A DNA stretch of 64,000 nucleotides, taken from assembly GCF_040958095.1 (NCBI RefSeq), contig NC_091176.1, positions 45,144,855-45,208,854 of the forward strand, in the 5' to 3' direction. This document shows, piece after piece, positions 31,715 to 41,183 of the stretch. Position 1 is the stretch's first letter, and each line of letters starts with the position of its first letter. This stretch comes from Procambarus clarkii. Lineage: Eukaryota; Arthropoda; Malacostraca; Decapoda; Cambaridae. Both the position numbers and the translations under genes were made by a program. The notes below the pieces were generated by a model that worked only from the letters and a program-made list of their open reading frames with translations, searched no databases and had not been told where the DNA came from.

Positions 31715-32911
31715 ATGGAAGTCATTAAGGGGAAAAACAAATTGACTAAGCCTGATGAATGTGAAACACTAAATAATAGAATATCTAATCATATTCGTTT
31801 TACATTTAATACCCACAAACGTCATTTAGGGAAAGGTGCCTATGGTAAAGTTGATCTTGTCCAAGTACCTACTATTGAACTTCTTGATCCTAGATTACCA
31901 CATCAAATACATGTGTTTCAAAATATTTACCCACACACGGCTTCCAAACTTTTTAAATCTTCTAAGAAGAAGCACAAACGAGGAAAAAAGTATCTACAAA
32001 CATTTGTGGCTCGAAAGAGTTTTCGCCGGAAAAGGGATTTTTTAATGGAGATTGAAAACATTTCACGTCTTGATGAAAATATCAGAAAGGCATTCTTTGT
32101 TCAAGTGTATCGTGTGTTTATGGTCGAAACTGCCTATAATGTAATACACTGTCCACAAGGTAAATTTCTAGAGTCATCACAACCTACAAAAGTTCCTCAT
32201 TCTTTGAATAATATTGAGTATAAATGTCCTTTCAAATCTAAATCTATAGGCTACTTTATCGAAATGGAATACTTAAACCCACGCGATTGGATCCTACTAA
32301 GGGAAAAAGTCGACTTATTGAAAAATGATCAGTATTGTCGTCAACAATTGCTTACTACAGTTCTTAGACAGCTTATTGATGTTCAATTAGTCTTATATAA
32401 TACTACTGACAAATATATATCAGGTACTTATTACGATATTAATCCTCAAAATGTATTTGTATCCAATGATGACATTCATCGAATTAAATTAATTGATTAC
32501 GGAGGCCTTTTTCTTCCTTCTTTAAATATATATTCTATAATCACAGAACCGATGCCAGTATTTCATTCCGAAAATATCTGTGATGTCTTTTCTAAACAAA
32601 TATCTAAATCAAAACTCAATTATAAAAGATATGTTCAATATCTTTCTAACCGATATTTTACACGTTTGCCTAAACGAGATAAATACAGTGTCATTCCTAC
32701 TATGTATGGTATCATTGCAACCGTGACAATGTGTGTGATGTTAATGTGGGGTTGTGAAAGACGAGATAAAGTACGCCACATTTTAAGAAAAATTATTCAC
32801 TCATATAATCCAACATTGATTTTGAATGATGTCTATAAAAGTCAAGAGATACAAAAAAATATTATAGAATTGCTTAAAACCTCAAACATCGTTGAAAACC
32901 TAACCCTTTAG
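31715..32911 (+). CDS. Divergent protein kinase
   Basis: 398 residues. Protein-kinase features in order: glycine loop GKGAYGKV at about residue 39, a lysine in FVARKS near 105 as candidate ATP-binding lysine, acidic MEIE after it, EMEYL as hinge, a catalytic loop TYYDINPQN with Asp and Asn but lacking the usual His-Arg, and DYG in place of DFG. The key Lys, Asp, Asn and Asp residues are all present, so catalysis is plausible, with Ser/Thr more likely than Tyr. Inserts between glycine loop and lysine are long and basic (KSSKKKHKRGKK). Large DNA viruses of arthropods often carry such kinases. The next gene starts 7 bases after its stop. Confidence 0.85.
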   Translation: MEVIKGKNKLTKPDECETLNNRISNHIRFTFNTHKRHLGKGAYGKVDLVQVPTIELLDPRLPHQIHVFQNIYPHTASKLFKSSKKKHKRGKKYLQTFVARKSFRRKRDFLMEIENISRLDENIRKAFFVQVYRVFMVETAYNVIHCPQGKFLESSQPTKVPHSLNNIEYKCPFKSKSIGYFIEMEYLNPRDWILLREKVDLLKNDQYCRQQLLTTVLRQLIDVQLVLYNTTDKYISGTYYDINPQNVFVSNDDIHRIKLIDYGGLFLPSLNIYSIITEPMPVFHSENICDVFSKQISKSKLNYKRYVQYLSNRYFTRLPKRDKYSVIPTMYGIIATVTMCVMLMWGCERRDKVRHILRKIIHSYNPTLILNDVYKSQEIQKNIIELLKTSNIVENLTL

Positions 32912-32918
32912 ATAAAAA

Positions 32919-33215
32919 ATGAATGCCAATTTTGATTTCGATAATATGGAATTACATAATTTTGATACTTTTATGGAACCTCTCTTAAAATACATTTCTC
33001 CAGAACACCTTTTAAAAACAGTCCATCCGAATTTATCAATATACCAGAGAGTTGAAAAATGGCGTCAACTGGAAAAAAGTAAGAATGTAGCATGTTGTTA
33101 TAAATGTCGCCAGTCAAATAAACCACTACACCTCCTCCAAATACCAACATTACGAAGACTTGCAGATGAGTCAATCGAATCTCATCACTTTTGTGATGAC
33201 TGTATTAAAAAATGA
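32919..33215 (+). CDS. Small zinc-binding type protein, 98 residues
   Basis: An acidic/aromatic N-terminus (MNANFDFDNMELHNFD) is followed by helices and a C-terminal CCYKC...FCDDC pair spaced by about 38 residues, which could bind one zinc ion. No known family is recognised. It sits between the kinase and the next ORF with 7 bases on one side and a 4-base ATGA overlap on the other. This suggests one message translated in series. Confidence 0.65.
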   Translation: MNANFDFDNMELHNFDTFMEPLLKYISPEHLLKTVHPNLSIYQRVEKWRQLEKSKNVACCYKCRQSNKPLHLLQIPTLRRLADESIESHHFCDDCIKK

Positions 33216-33769
33216 CGATTTATGTTTATTCCAATAAACTCTTAAACTCATCTACTAACTTGTATATAACACAAAATAAAAAGAAATATAAAACTATAGC
33301 CTATGTCATTCCAATAAATTCATTTAACATTGATTATGAAACTGTAAATTTTAATAATGCCCATAAACACAAACAACAACAACAACAACAACAACAGTAT
33401 AAAATTGTTTTGCCTCATTTACAATATATTATAATTTGGTACTTACACAAATCTTATGTTCCTATTGACCAGGTTAAATTTCAACAATTAGTGAGTGTAG
33501 CTTCTACTTTATTATTCAGAATTAATATAGAAAAAGGAAAAGGAAAACTCCCATCCTTAGAAACATGTATATCATCCATGTTAACTTCTGTTTTGGGGCA
33601 TTCACTACCTTTCTTGATGCCATCTTTTATCAAACTCATCTATCAAATTCCACATATTGTAATAGAATGGGATAATGAAAAGATTTTATCACATCAGTTA
33701 CTAAAAGAAGGGAACCAAAATTTATTTTCACCACAAATATTTAAGGCATTTGATATAGATATATGTTAA
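33212..33769 (+). CDS. Hypothetical protein, 185 residues, with poly-Gln
   Basis: Start overlaps the previous stop as ATGA. The N-terminal part has beta-like sequence (KYKTIAYVIPINS). A HKHKQQQQQQQQ run at about residue 52-62 comes from a CAA repeat, followed by a hydrophobic helical half (LQYIIIWYLHKSYV, SMLTSVLGHSLPFLM). No membrane prediction is certain. Function unknown. Confidence 0.6.
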   Translation: MTIYVYSNKLLNSSTNLYITQNKKKYKTIAYVIPINSFNIDYETVNFNNAHKHKQQQQQQQQYKIVLPHLQYIIIWYLHKSYVPIDQVKFQQLVSVASTLLFRINIEKGKGKLPSLETCISSMLTSVLGHSLPFLMPSFIKLIYQIPHIVIEWDNEKILSHQLLKEGNQNLFSPQIFKAFDIDIC

Positions 33770-33943
33770 TTATACTATTGTTGTACAACAGTCACAGTTG
33801 TTCCTGCCTGTTTATCCCATTTGGATAAAGCGTTGAAAATCTTATGATCATGAGAAAATGGAGACCACAGAGTTCTCCCTTGTCAAATGAGTGGGAGGTA
33901 TGATAGAACATTTATTTTTAAAGAGGATAATTTTGTCAGGCTG

Positions 33944-34002
33944 TATATAAGACAAGAGCAGCTTCATACTTGCTCAGTTGCTCTCTATCCACGTGACCAG
34001 GT
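33944..34002 (+). promoter_or_regulatory. TATA box, leader exon and donor (first of twin)
   Basis: TATATAAGACAAGAGC at 33944, then a leader with CTTGCTCAGTTGCTC and a donor at 34000/34001 (CCAG/GTTAGT). It is related to the block at 34534-34592. It leads into the family A remnant at 34077. Confidence 0.6.
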
Positions 34003-34076
34003 TAGTGATTTTTAATGTATTTTTAGGAGATGTGTTGGCAGCTCAAGCAGACCAAAGAGGTAGTATCACAATATTA

Positions 34077-34462
34077 TTTCAAACTTAGATGAAAGATATA
34101 CAATATTATGTGATTATAATTTTGATGGAAAATTGGAAATAACAAACAATAAAAGTGGATATAAATCCTTTATCAAAGACCCTATCCTATTTCTAAAGAT
34201 GGTTCAAGCTTCAGAAGAGGAAAAAGAAGCTTTAGTGCAAATCGACGGAATATCGATTCCACCTTTGTTGACATACTACAAAAGTTATTATGAAGAAGAA
34301 CTTTGGTTAAGAGAAGAACAAAGCTATTTTGGGCGAGATAAATATTTTAGTTATTTGATGTTTGAACCCTATTTTGAAAAAAAAAATTGTCCGACTATAA
34401 CATATATGGAACAAGACATGAAAAAATGGATACCACCATTCCAATTCATTTACAACATTTAA
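34077..34462 (+). pseudogene. Family A remnant related to 35051
   Basis: Begins abruptly with the SNLDERYTILC-type segment and continues through GYKSFIKDPILFLKMVQASEEE and the DGISIPP block, then YFSYLMFE. It jumps to a shortened end (CPTITYMEQDMKKW). It matches the protein at 35051-36421 but lacks the first 100 residues and the C-terminal half. Confidence 0.8.
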
Positions 34463-35050
34463 TTTTTAAAAATTAATCTCAAAACTGTATTTTTTTTTTT
34501 TTTTTTTTTAAGAGAGTTTCCTGTTTCCTGTCAATATAAGACAGAGCCACCCTCTCTTGCTTCATAGTTTCTCTCCATTCACGCGAGCAGGTCAGTGTTC
34601 TCATTTCATTTGTGAGGGGGGGGGGGGTGTGTGTGGATCTCCTGATGGTGTGGCTGTCATATCTGTTATTATATTGAAAAAGGGAGAGTGACTATTGTTT
34701 GCTCATGGTTCTCACACAACTAGGTCAATCAGTCTCCTTATTTCTTCTACTATAATGGATTTTTTTTAACAGACTGTGACAGGCCGAGATGTAAGAGAGC
34801 TGTGAGGATACTAACCAACTAAGGAAGAGTCGTTAAGTTTTTTGTGGATTCCCCTCCCATAGCAATCCAGGATGTTGCGGGAAAGAATCAAAAGTAATAG
34901 AGGAGGAGAAAAACCATCTGGGATACCAATATCCACATACACAGCTTTAACCAAAAAAAATTTGAGATAATTTTCAACATTCTTTTGCCAGAGAGGCCAT
35001 TTAGGGTAAATTGACATTTTATTAGAGATTTTTTTTTTTTTTTTTTCATA
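34463..35050. promoter_or_regulatory. Promoter and leader of the 35051 gene (second of twin)
   Basis: AATATAAGACAGAGCC at 34533 with a leader exon of about 40 bases and a donor at 34590/34591 (GCAG/GTCAGT) mirrors the block at 33944. A long T run ends at 35046, three bases before the ATG. No clear AG acceptor lies between it and the ATG, so the leader splice is uncertain. G run at 34616-34627. Confidence 0.5.
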
Positions 35051-36421
35051 ATGAATCCTTTCGACAAGATGATGTTTACTACGGAATGTGAGAATTTCAA
35101 ATCTTTTGTACCTTCAATTACATCAAGTTTACAATTGTCTAGCTATATTCAATACTTTTATAATTGTGGACTAAATATTACATTAGAACGAGATTTAAAA
35201 TTACCATCAAATTTTTTGTTTGAAACAGAAATACAAACTCTTTATTCCTTGAAAATATGGATGGGATCTAACGAGGAAGGGAAACCACTAGCATCACAAT
35301 TTCAATTTATACTACGATGTCAAATAGAAAACGAAGGATTCTTCATCGAACTTATTTCAAATATAGATGAAAGATATACAATATTATGTGTTTATGACGA
35401 AAATTTTAATATAAGAAGCAATAACAATGGATATAAATCCTTTGCCAAGGACCCTCTTACATTTCTAAAGATGGTTCAAGCTTCAGAAGAGGAAAAAGAA
35501 ACTTTAAGAGAGATGATGCGAATCGATGGAATATCAATTCCACTTTGGTCGACATACTACAAATGTGATGAAGAAGAATTTCTGTTAACAAAAAACTATT
35601 TCAAGCGAGATTTTTATTTTAGGTACCTGATGTTTGAACACATTAATTGGAAATCAACTGGACAATATGATGTTTATGAAAAATGGGTGAAATGTTTTGA
35701 AAAAGAGGTTGATAATTCCTGGTATCAAATCAACCAATATAGTTTATGTAAAACCAAAAAATGTCAGACCATAAAATATATGGAACCATACATGAAAAAT
35801 TTATATGAAACTTTGGTTAATGAAATTAATGACAGAGTATGGTTTAAATATGAAAACTATTCTTGTCGCATTTTTAGTGATGGTGATGAAGACTGTGACA
35901 ATATATACATCATTGACTTAAAATTTTGTAATGACTTCAAAAGCATTGACAGAGTTTATCATGTGGAAAAAACTAAAAAATATAATGCACTAATTGCTCG
36001 CTTAGGGGGGAAAGAATATGGATCATTTTTTATCGAAATGATTATCATCTATTACTCTTATTATAAGAGAGAATGTATAATTTTTGTAACCCGTAATCCC
36101 AAACTCTTTATTAATATAATTCAAACTGGGGAAAAGGATAAAATTTGTAGTTTTATCTTGAAAGATGAGGGTTTATTATCATCTCAGATGAGAAAAAATT
36201 GTAGTTTAGTAGCCCAATGCACTCGGAAGATTGTAAAAAGTTTGGTTTCGGATACTGAAACAGAATGTTGGAATGTAGCCACATTGCATGAAAAGATAGA
36301 TACCACCATCCAAATTCCCCATTTACACCTTAAACAATTCATACTTAATGAAGGTCTAGAACATCTAATGATTGGATTCTGGAAGAGAGCTGTAGAAGAT
36401 TTAAAAGTATTATGTATTTAA
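35051..36421 (+). CDS. Diverged family A protein (456 residues)
   Basis: Intact reading frame from MNPFDKMMF. Family A blocks are recognisable but changed: KIWMGSNEEGKPLASQFQF, GYKSFAKDPLTFLKMVQAS, MMRIDGISIPL, YFRYLMFEHINWKSTG, FSDGDEDCDN, VTRNPKLFINIIQTGEKD, DEGLLSS and SFWKRAVEDL near the end. It has no Ser/Pro linker. Similarity to the long copy at 15867 is shared in MMR-DGI and KRAVEDL, so these two are probably nearer the ancestral form. No localisation signal. Function unknown. Confidence 0.85.
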   Translation: MNPFDKMMFTTECENFKSFVPSITSSLQLSSYIQYFYNCGLNITLERDLKLPSNFLFETEIQTLYSLKIWMGSNEEGKPLASQFQFILRCQIENEGFFIELISNIDERYTILCVYDENFNIRSNNNGYKSFAKDPLTFLKMVQASEEEKETLREMMRIDGISIPLWSTYYKCDEEEFLLTKNYFKRDFYFRYLMFEHINWKSTGQYDVYEKWVKCFEKEVDNSWYQINQYSLCKTKKCQTIKYMEPYMKNLYETLVNEINDRVWFKYENYSCRIFSDGDEDCDNIYIIDLKFCNDFKSIDRVYHVEKTKKYNALIARLGGKEYGSFFIEMIIIYYSYYKRECIIFVTRNPKLFINIIQTGEKDKICSFILKDEGLLSSQMRKNCSLVAQCTRKIVKSLVSDTETECWNVATLHEKIDTTIQIPHLHLKQFILNEGLEHLMIGFWKRAVEDLKVLCI

Positions 36422-36844
36422 ATAATTATAAGTTGATAATGGAAATAGTCTCCCAAAGAACAACTGATGTCTGAAGAATGGGAAATTAGTGATACTTGCC
36501 GCTTTCACCAGTTGCTTTCTTAAGAGACTTTCCTAGATTAAACAACCGACCCACAATGATAAATTAGAGTGATCTCACCGAGGTGGTTGGGAGCTGCTTT
36601 TTTTTTGGGGGGGGGGGGAGAACCAGATTTAAATTGGCCACCAAAGTGTAGAGAAACATGCTGGCGCAACTCTCTAATGTGTACTTAAGTGGGATAAAAA
36701 AAAACTCTAAGCTCATTCTCACTATGGAACTAAACGAGGACAGACGGATGGTGGGTAGCATTGTGAGAAAATAAATAAAATAGTAATAATAATAATAATA
36801 ATAATAAACAGTGTAATTGTAAATCACTCCTTCTTCAGTCAGGA
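36422..36844. other. Spacer with AAT microsatellite
   Basis: (AAT)n at about 36782-36806 and a G run at 36606-36618. CTTCAGTCAGG just before 36845 could be an initiator for the next gene. No gene otherwise. Confidence 0.5.
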
Positions 36845-38238
36845 ATGGCACAAATTAGTGATGACAACACTATCTGTGAGTCTGCTCCCGAACCCTCCCC
36901 CTCCAAATGGACAGCAGCAGCAGCACCACCATCAAGTCAGGATTCTCCCGAAACTTCCCCCTCCAAATGGACAGCAGCAGCACCACCACCATCAAGTCAG
37001 GATTCTCCCGAAACCCACCCCCCCTCCAAATGGACAGCAGCAGCACCACCACCATCAAGTCAGGATTCTCCCGAAACCCACCCCCCCTCCAAATGGACAG
37101 CAGCAGCACCATCACCATCAAGTCAGGATTCTCCCGAAACCCACCCCCCCTCCAAATGGACAGCAACAGCAGCACCACCATCAAGTCAGGATTCTCCCGA
37201 AACTTCCCCCTCCAAATGGACAGCAGCAGCACCACCACCATCAAGTCAGGATTCTCCCGAAACTTCCCCCTCCAAATGGACAGCAGCAGCAGCACCACCA
37301 TCAAGTCAGGATTCTCCCGAAACCCACCCCCCCTCCAAATGGACAGCAGCAGCGGCGCCATCAAGTAAGGATTCTCCTGAACCCTCCCCCTCCAAATGGA
37401 CAGCGGCGCCATCAAGTAAGGATTCTCCTGATCCCCCCCCCCTCCAAATGGACAGCGGCGCCATCAAGTAAGGATTCTCCTGAAAACCACCCCCCCTCCA
37501 AATTGACAGCGGCTCCATCAAGTAAGGATTCTCATGAACCCCCCCCCCTCCCAATGGACAGCGGCGCCATCAAGTAAGGCTTCTCCCGAAAACCCCCCCT
37601 CCAAATGGACAGTGGTGCCATCAAGTGAGGACGGGATATACCGGCCACAGGTGCTGGATGACTCTTTTTATCCAGCTTCTGTTAATGATGTGATTGTGAC
37701 TATCGCCATTGGGCATTGTGTAGTGGATTATGAAGATATCCCCAAATTTATTGCACGCATAAGGAGCTTAGCGGAGATTGAAAAGCAGCAGTATGAGGCT
37801 ACAAATCCAAAAAAAAGAAACTGTAATAATTTAGTTCAAAGAATTATGAAAATACGAGCAGTAGAAATGTTATATGATAACTTCCGTTTGGAGTCACAGA
37901 TCATAACGCCTGTTCACCTCGGTTTGGGAAGAATAGAAGTATGCTACAGTAAAATTGAAAGTGTTATAGAATGGGTTAAGGTAATGGCAGAGATTGCCAA
38001 AAAATATGCAGGAGTGGATTTAAGCTTACCTGAACATTTGAGATTACTCAATCAGAAAGTTTATTTACAGAATGAGTTTACAGCTCTCTACAACCCTGAT
38101 TATAAAGGATGTTGCACTGAGGTAAAACAAGATGAAGATGGAGAAAATGAAGATGGAGAAAATGAAGATGGAGAAAATGAAGATGGAGAAAATGAACATT
38201 GGACGATGACTTCTATATGGAAGCTTTATATTAACTAG
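36845..38238 (+). pseudogene. SPSKWTAA-repeat protein, frame broken in C runs
   Basis: From ATG at 36845 the frame encodes about ten copies of a roughly 20-residue unit SPSKWTAAAPPSSQDSPET (one unit per about 54-60 bases). Within the repeat the copies after about 37430 have longer C runs, so the frame changes more than once. The unit continues in another frame from 37534 and leads into a unique C-terminal domain of about 170 residues (VNDVIVTIAIGHCVVDYED, KIRAVEMLYDNF, HLRLLNQKVYLQNEF). It ends with four DGENE repeats and WKLYIN. The unique part is well formed, so coding was lost or changes by slippage in the C runs. Function unknown; a linker-plus-globular organisation is suggested. Confidence 0.6.
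36890..37640. repeat. 54-60 base minisatellite within the SPSKWTAA gene
   Basis: About 13 tandem units containing CCCCTCCAAATGGACAG and ATCAAGTCAGGATTCTCC. Unit length varies through C-run and CAG/CAC tract length. All three plus-strand frames and one minus frame stay open across it, giving several shadow ORFs. Confidence 0.9.
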
Positions 38239-38656
38239 CTACAACAGAACAACAAAGCCTTCAGAAGATTGGTCCAAGAAATACATTATTATTTTTTTTT
38301 TCAATTAATTATTCTGTTCTGAATCTTGTTGTAATCATATGATTTTTTACTAATAATTAACATTTTTTTTAATAAAAAATTACAATAATGGTCATAATCA
38401 GTGAAAATGTTTTCTAATGTGGTAGGAATGACATCGTTTGGAATTAATCATATCTTACCACAAAAGTTGATACATAAACAATGTAAATAAACTATTAAAA
38501 TAACCGACCTTCAGCACAAAATGATAAGGCTTATCTTTTTTTTTTTCCTCTGATTGAAATATGAAATATATATAAACATTAATTTGCACAATATGTCTGT
38601 AAAAATTTAACCTATCATACATTTGATTTTACAGGTGGTAGATTGGATTGAACATT
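38239..38656. promoter_or_regulatory. Upstream region of the methyltransferase-like gene
   Basis: TATATATAAAC near 38565 and a 3' splice site TTGATTTTACAG ending at 38634, 22 bases before the ATG. T runs near 38290 and 38532. The exact promoter is not clear. Confidence 0.4.
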
Positions 38657-40263
38657 ATGACTGGCACCGACATATGGAGAAAAGTAATTTCTGTTTTTAA
38701 CAAGTTTATTGAAAATGAAAATCATCAGTTTAGGCCACTAGGCAATGATATTATAACCCAAATAACAGACACTAGCAAAATATGGGAAAGTCCGGTTGCA
38801 AAGATTATGTGGCGAAATCTGACTTATGAACAAAAAAAATATATAGTGAGACCAGACACAAAACCAGAATATGAGATGGGTTCAACCATTCAAAAATTTA
38901 TTATGGATCAAAATGTTCGACTACTAATATCATCACCCTCTAATGGTTGGACTCAACTTGAACAAGAACTACGTCAATTGGAATGGAGAGGTGAAGCCTT
39001 TGTGAATGGTGAAGAGATTACTAGTGGTGGAACTGACTGTTATAATCAAGTGCTGATAATGACATCTCCTAAAAGTTTTTTTAAGAATATTTCAACATAC
39101 AAGGGTGATAAAGTTATTTTTTTATTTGATCATCAGTCTTACCTGACCCATACAAAATGTGATCGGTGTGAGAGAGAAATCTGCAATGGTAATTATCTGT
39201 CCAAAATTTTGACAAGAAAATGTTTTGCCTGTGATATTTGCCAGAAAAAGTTCTTTGCAATGTACTACTTAGTAATACATTTCAACACACAACATGCATA
39301 TGAAATACCGTGCCATGTGTGTGGGACAGTTTTATTGAACAGAGGCTGTCGAAAAGTCCTTTTTGATAGTTTTTTTTTTCAGAATTTGATGAAATTCCCA
39401 CTCGTGGTGGAAAGTTACCAAAGTTATTTATAAGAAAATTCCAAGATAAAATATCATCTTCGAACGCTGCAGAGTGGTGGAATTTTATCTTGAATGCAGA
39501 TGAAAAGAAGATATACACAATAATAACACCAGATGAAGAAAAAAGGCAGTTGGAGAAACAGATGGATTTCTCACTAGATGTAAAAAGGAATAAAATATCC
39601 AAGAAGTTTTCTTCAATTTACCCATTGGAAGAAGAAATTGTGTATATAATTAACTGTCTTCATATTTTTCCTGATTTGTGTAGAATGCTACGAGGAGTAT
39701 TTGATCATTATTTGCCACTAGAAATAGAAATAGATGCAATTATTAAATTCACAGGTGAAGGTTCTCTTGTAAGTGTTTTTGCTGGCACTGCATTCATTGA
39801 AAATCTATTGAGATTAAGAAATGTGGACGTGAAAGCTACTGATAATTACTCAAACATAAATTCTATATCATGGATGGAGGTTGATAATATAAATATCTCT
39901 GAGGCAATTAATAATAAATATCATCCTGATGTTCTTTTAATGACATGGCCACTAGAAAAAAAGAGTTCAATCCCAAGTGCAATGGCTGAGGGTAGTTTTT
40001 ATATGAGCACTTCAGGATATTATGAAATGATAGATGAACTCAACCTAAGTGAAAGAGAACCTTTAAAGTATGAATATTATAGTGATGCCTTATATGCTAT
40101 TAAAGAGTTTAAGGGAAACAAGTTCATTTATGTTGGAGATAAAATGTTTTGTTGTGAGTGTAATGCTCTTTTTTCCCATTATCTAGAGGAAAATTTTGAA
40201 AAGGTGAATAGTGGAATTACATTATCCAAAATTCACTTCTATATCAGGAAACCAACAAATTGA
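38657..40263 (+). pseudogene. Zinc-finger plus methyltransferase-like protein, frame broken
   Basis: The first frame starts at ATG 38657 (MTGTDIW) and carries a CDRCERE pair, then a C2H2-type CDICQKKFFAMYY...H...H and a CHVCG pair, ending at 39433. From about 39380 the coding continues in another frame (DEIPTRGGKLPK onward) to 40263. The switch lies at a run of ten T followed by CAG, which could be an indel or a short intron whose donor I cannot see. The second part has VFAGTAFIENLL, a following Asp in VKATDN, and DVLLMTWP, which resembles SAM-dependent methyltransferase motifs of an eukaryotic type ending in WPP. Function: possible methyltransferase; substrate unknown. Confidence 0.55.
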
Positions 40264-40508
40264 TCAAACTGTTCTAATAGACTATATTATTAAGGATTAG
40301 TTTTTAACTATAAGTTTAATGCTATTATTATACTTTGGATGTGTAAAAATGTGTAATAAATGCTGTTTTTATATCATAGCCTACCTAAATTTGAGAAGTA
40401 TGACACACGTTTTTTTTTTTTTTTTTTTTTTTATTACAAATTATAAGTGTTTAAAATTATTTTAAATATTAAAATTGAATTCACATCAGGTACTGACTCT
40501 GTATGTTT
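40264..40508. other. Spacer between convergent genes
   Basis: T run at 40410-40432 and AATAAA-type words for both directions. No gene. Confidence 0.6.
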
Positions 40509-41183
40509 TTAATTAGAAATTATCGAATAATTATTCAAATTATTTTGTATATGAGATAACAAATAAGGGGTTATGCATTCATAAATTTTTCTATTTACCA
40601 TATTATCTCCAAGAATATATAAAACTGTACCAAAAACAGATGTCATAAGTGTAATTGTAATTAGTTTTAATATAACTTTTGTTTGGCGATTATTTATAAT
40701 GTTATTTGAATTTTGATTATTAGGTTGGTTAAGGTTGGTGGAGTTGGAGGTAGGACTTGAGATCGGGTTGGTGTTGCTGGGATTAGGGTTGTTGCTGGAA
40801 TTATTAGGGTTGTCACTTGAATTATTAGGGTTGTTGCTAGAATTAGGGTTAGGGGGGTTGCTGGGGTTAGGGGTGTTGTTGGGGTTAGGGTCGTTGCTGG
40901 GGTTAGGGTCGTTGCTGGGGTTAGGGTTGTTGATGGGGTTAGGGTTAGGGTTGTTGCTGGGGTTAGGGTTAGGGTTGTTGCTGAGGTTAGGGTTAGGGTT
41001 AGGGTTGTTGCTGGGGTTAGGGTTAGGGTTGTTGCTGGGGTTAGGGTTAGGGTTGTTGCTGGGGTTAGGGTTAGGGGTGTTGCTGGGGTTAGGGTTAGGG
41101 GTGTTGCTGGGGTTAGGGTTAGGGGTGTTGCTGGGGTTAGGGTCGTTGCTGGGGGTAATAGTTTCTATACTAACTATAGTCAT
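40509..41183 (-). CDS. Asn-Pro-Ser repeat protein with C-terminal membrane segment
   Basis: 224 residues. Starts MTIVSIETITPSND, then about 110 residues of NPNPSN and NPSN repeats, more Ser/Asn-rich linker, a basic stretch (NRQTKVILK) and a hydrophobic segment LITITLMTSVFGTVLYILG, ending with about 35 polar residues. It looks like a membrane-anchored stalk protein. The DNA encoding the repeat is (GGGTTA)n-like on the plus strand. Its ATG overlaps the stop of the upstream gene at 41183 as TAATG. No known family. Confidence 0.65.
   Translation of the reverse strand: MTIVSIETITPSNDPNPSNTPNPNPSNTPNPNPSNTPNPNPSNNPNPNPSNNPNPNPSNNPNPNPNLSNNPNPNPSNNPNPNPINNPNPSNDPNPSNDPNPNNTPNPSNPPNPNSSNNPNNSSDNPNNSSNNPNPSNTNPISSPTSNSTNLNQPNNQNSNNIINNRQTKVILKLITITLMTSVFGTVLYILGDNMVNRKIYECITPYLLSHIQNNLNNYSIISN
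40860..41145. repeat. GGGGTTAGGG-like minisatellite
   Basis: Plus strand shows many copies of GTTGCTGGGGTTAGGGTTAGG with one or two extra GTTAGG units. It codes on the minus strand for the NPNPSN repeat of the membrane protein. The GGTTAG words resemble, but are not, the arthropod TTAGG telomere repeat. Confidence 0.85.

Noticed and set aside
36870..37415. Minus-strand Arg/Leu repeat ORF
   Set aside because: Antisense shadow of the SPSKWTAA minisatellite.
36890..37640. CRISPR-like array
   Set aside because: Units are contiguous minisatellite repeats with no unique spacers.
40860..41145. True interstitial telomere
   Set aside because: Units are longer (about 18-24 bases) with GTTGCTG between TTAGGG-like words and lie in an open reading frame, so it is a coding minisatellite.
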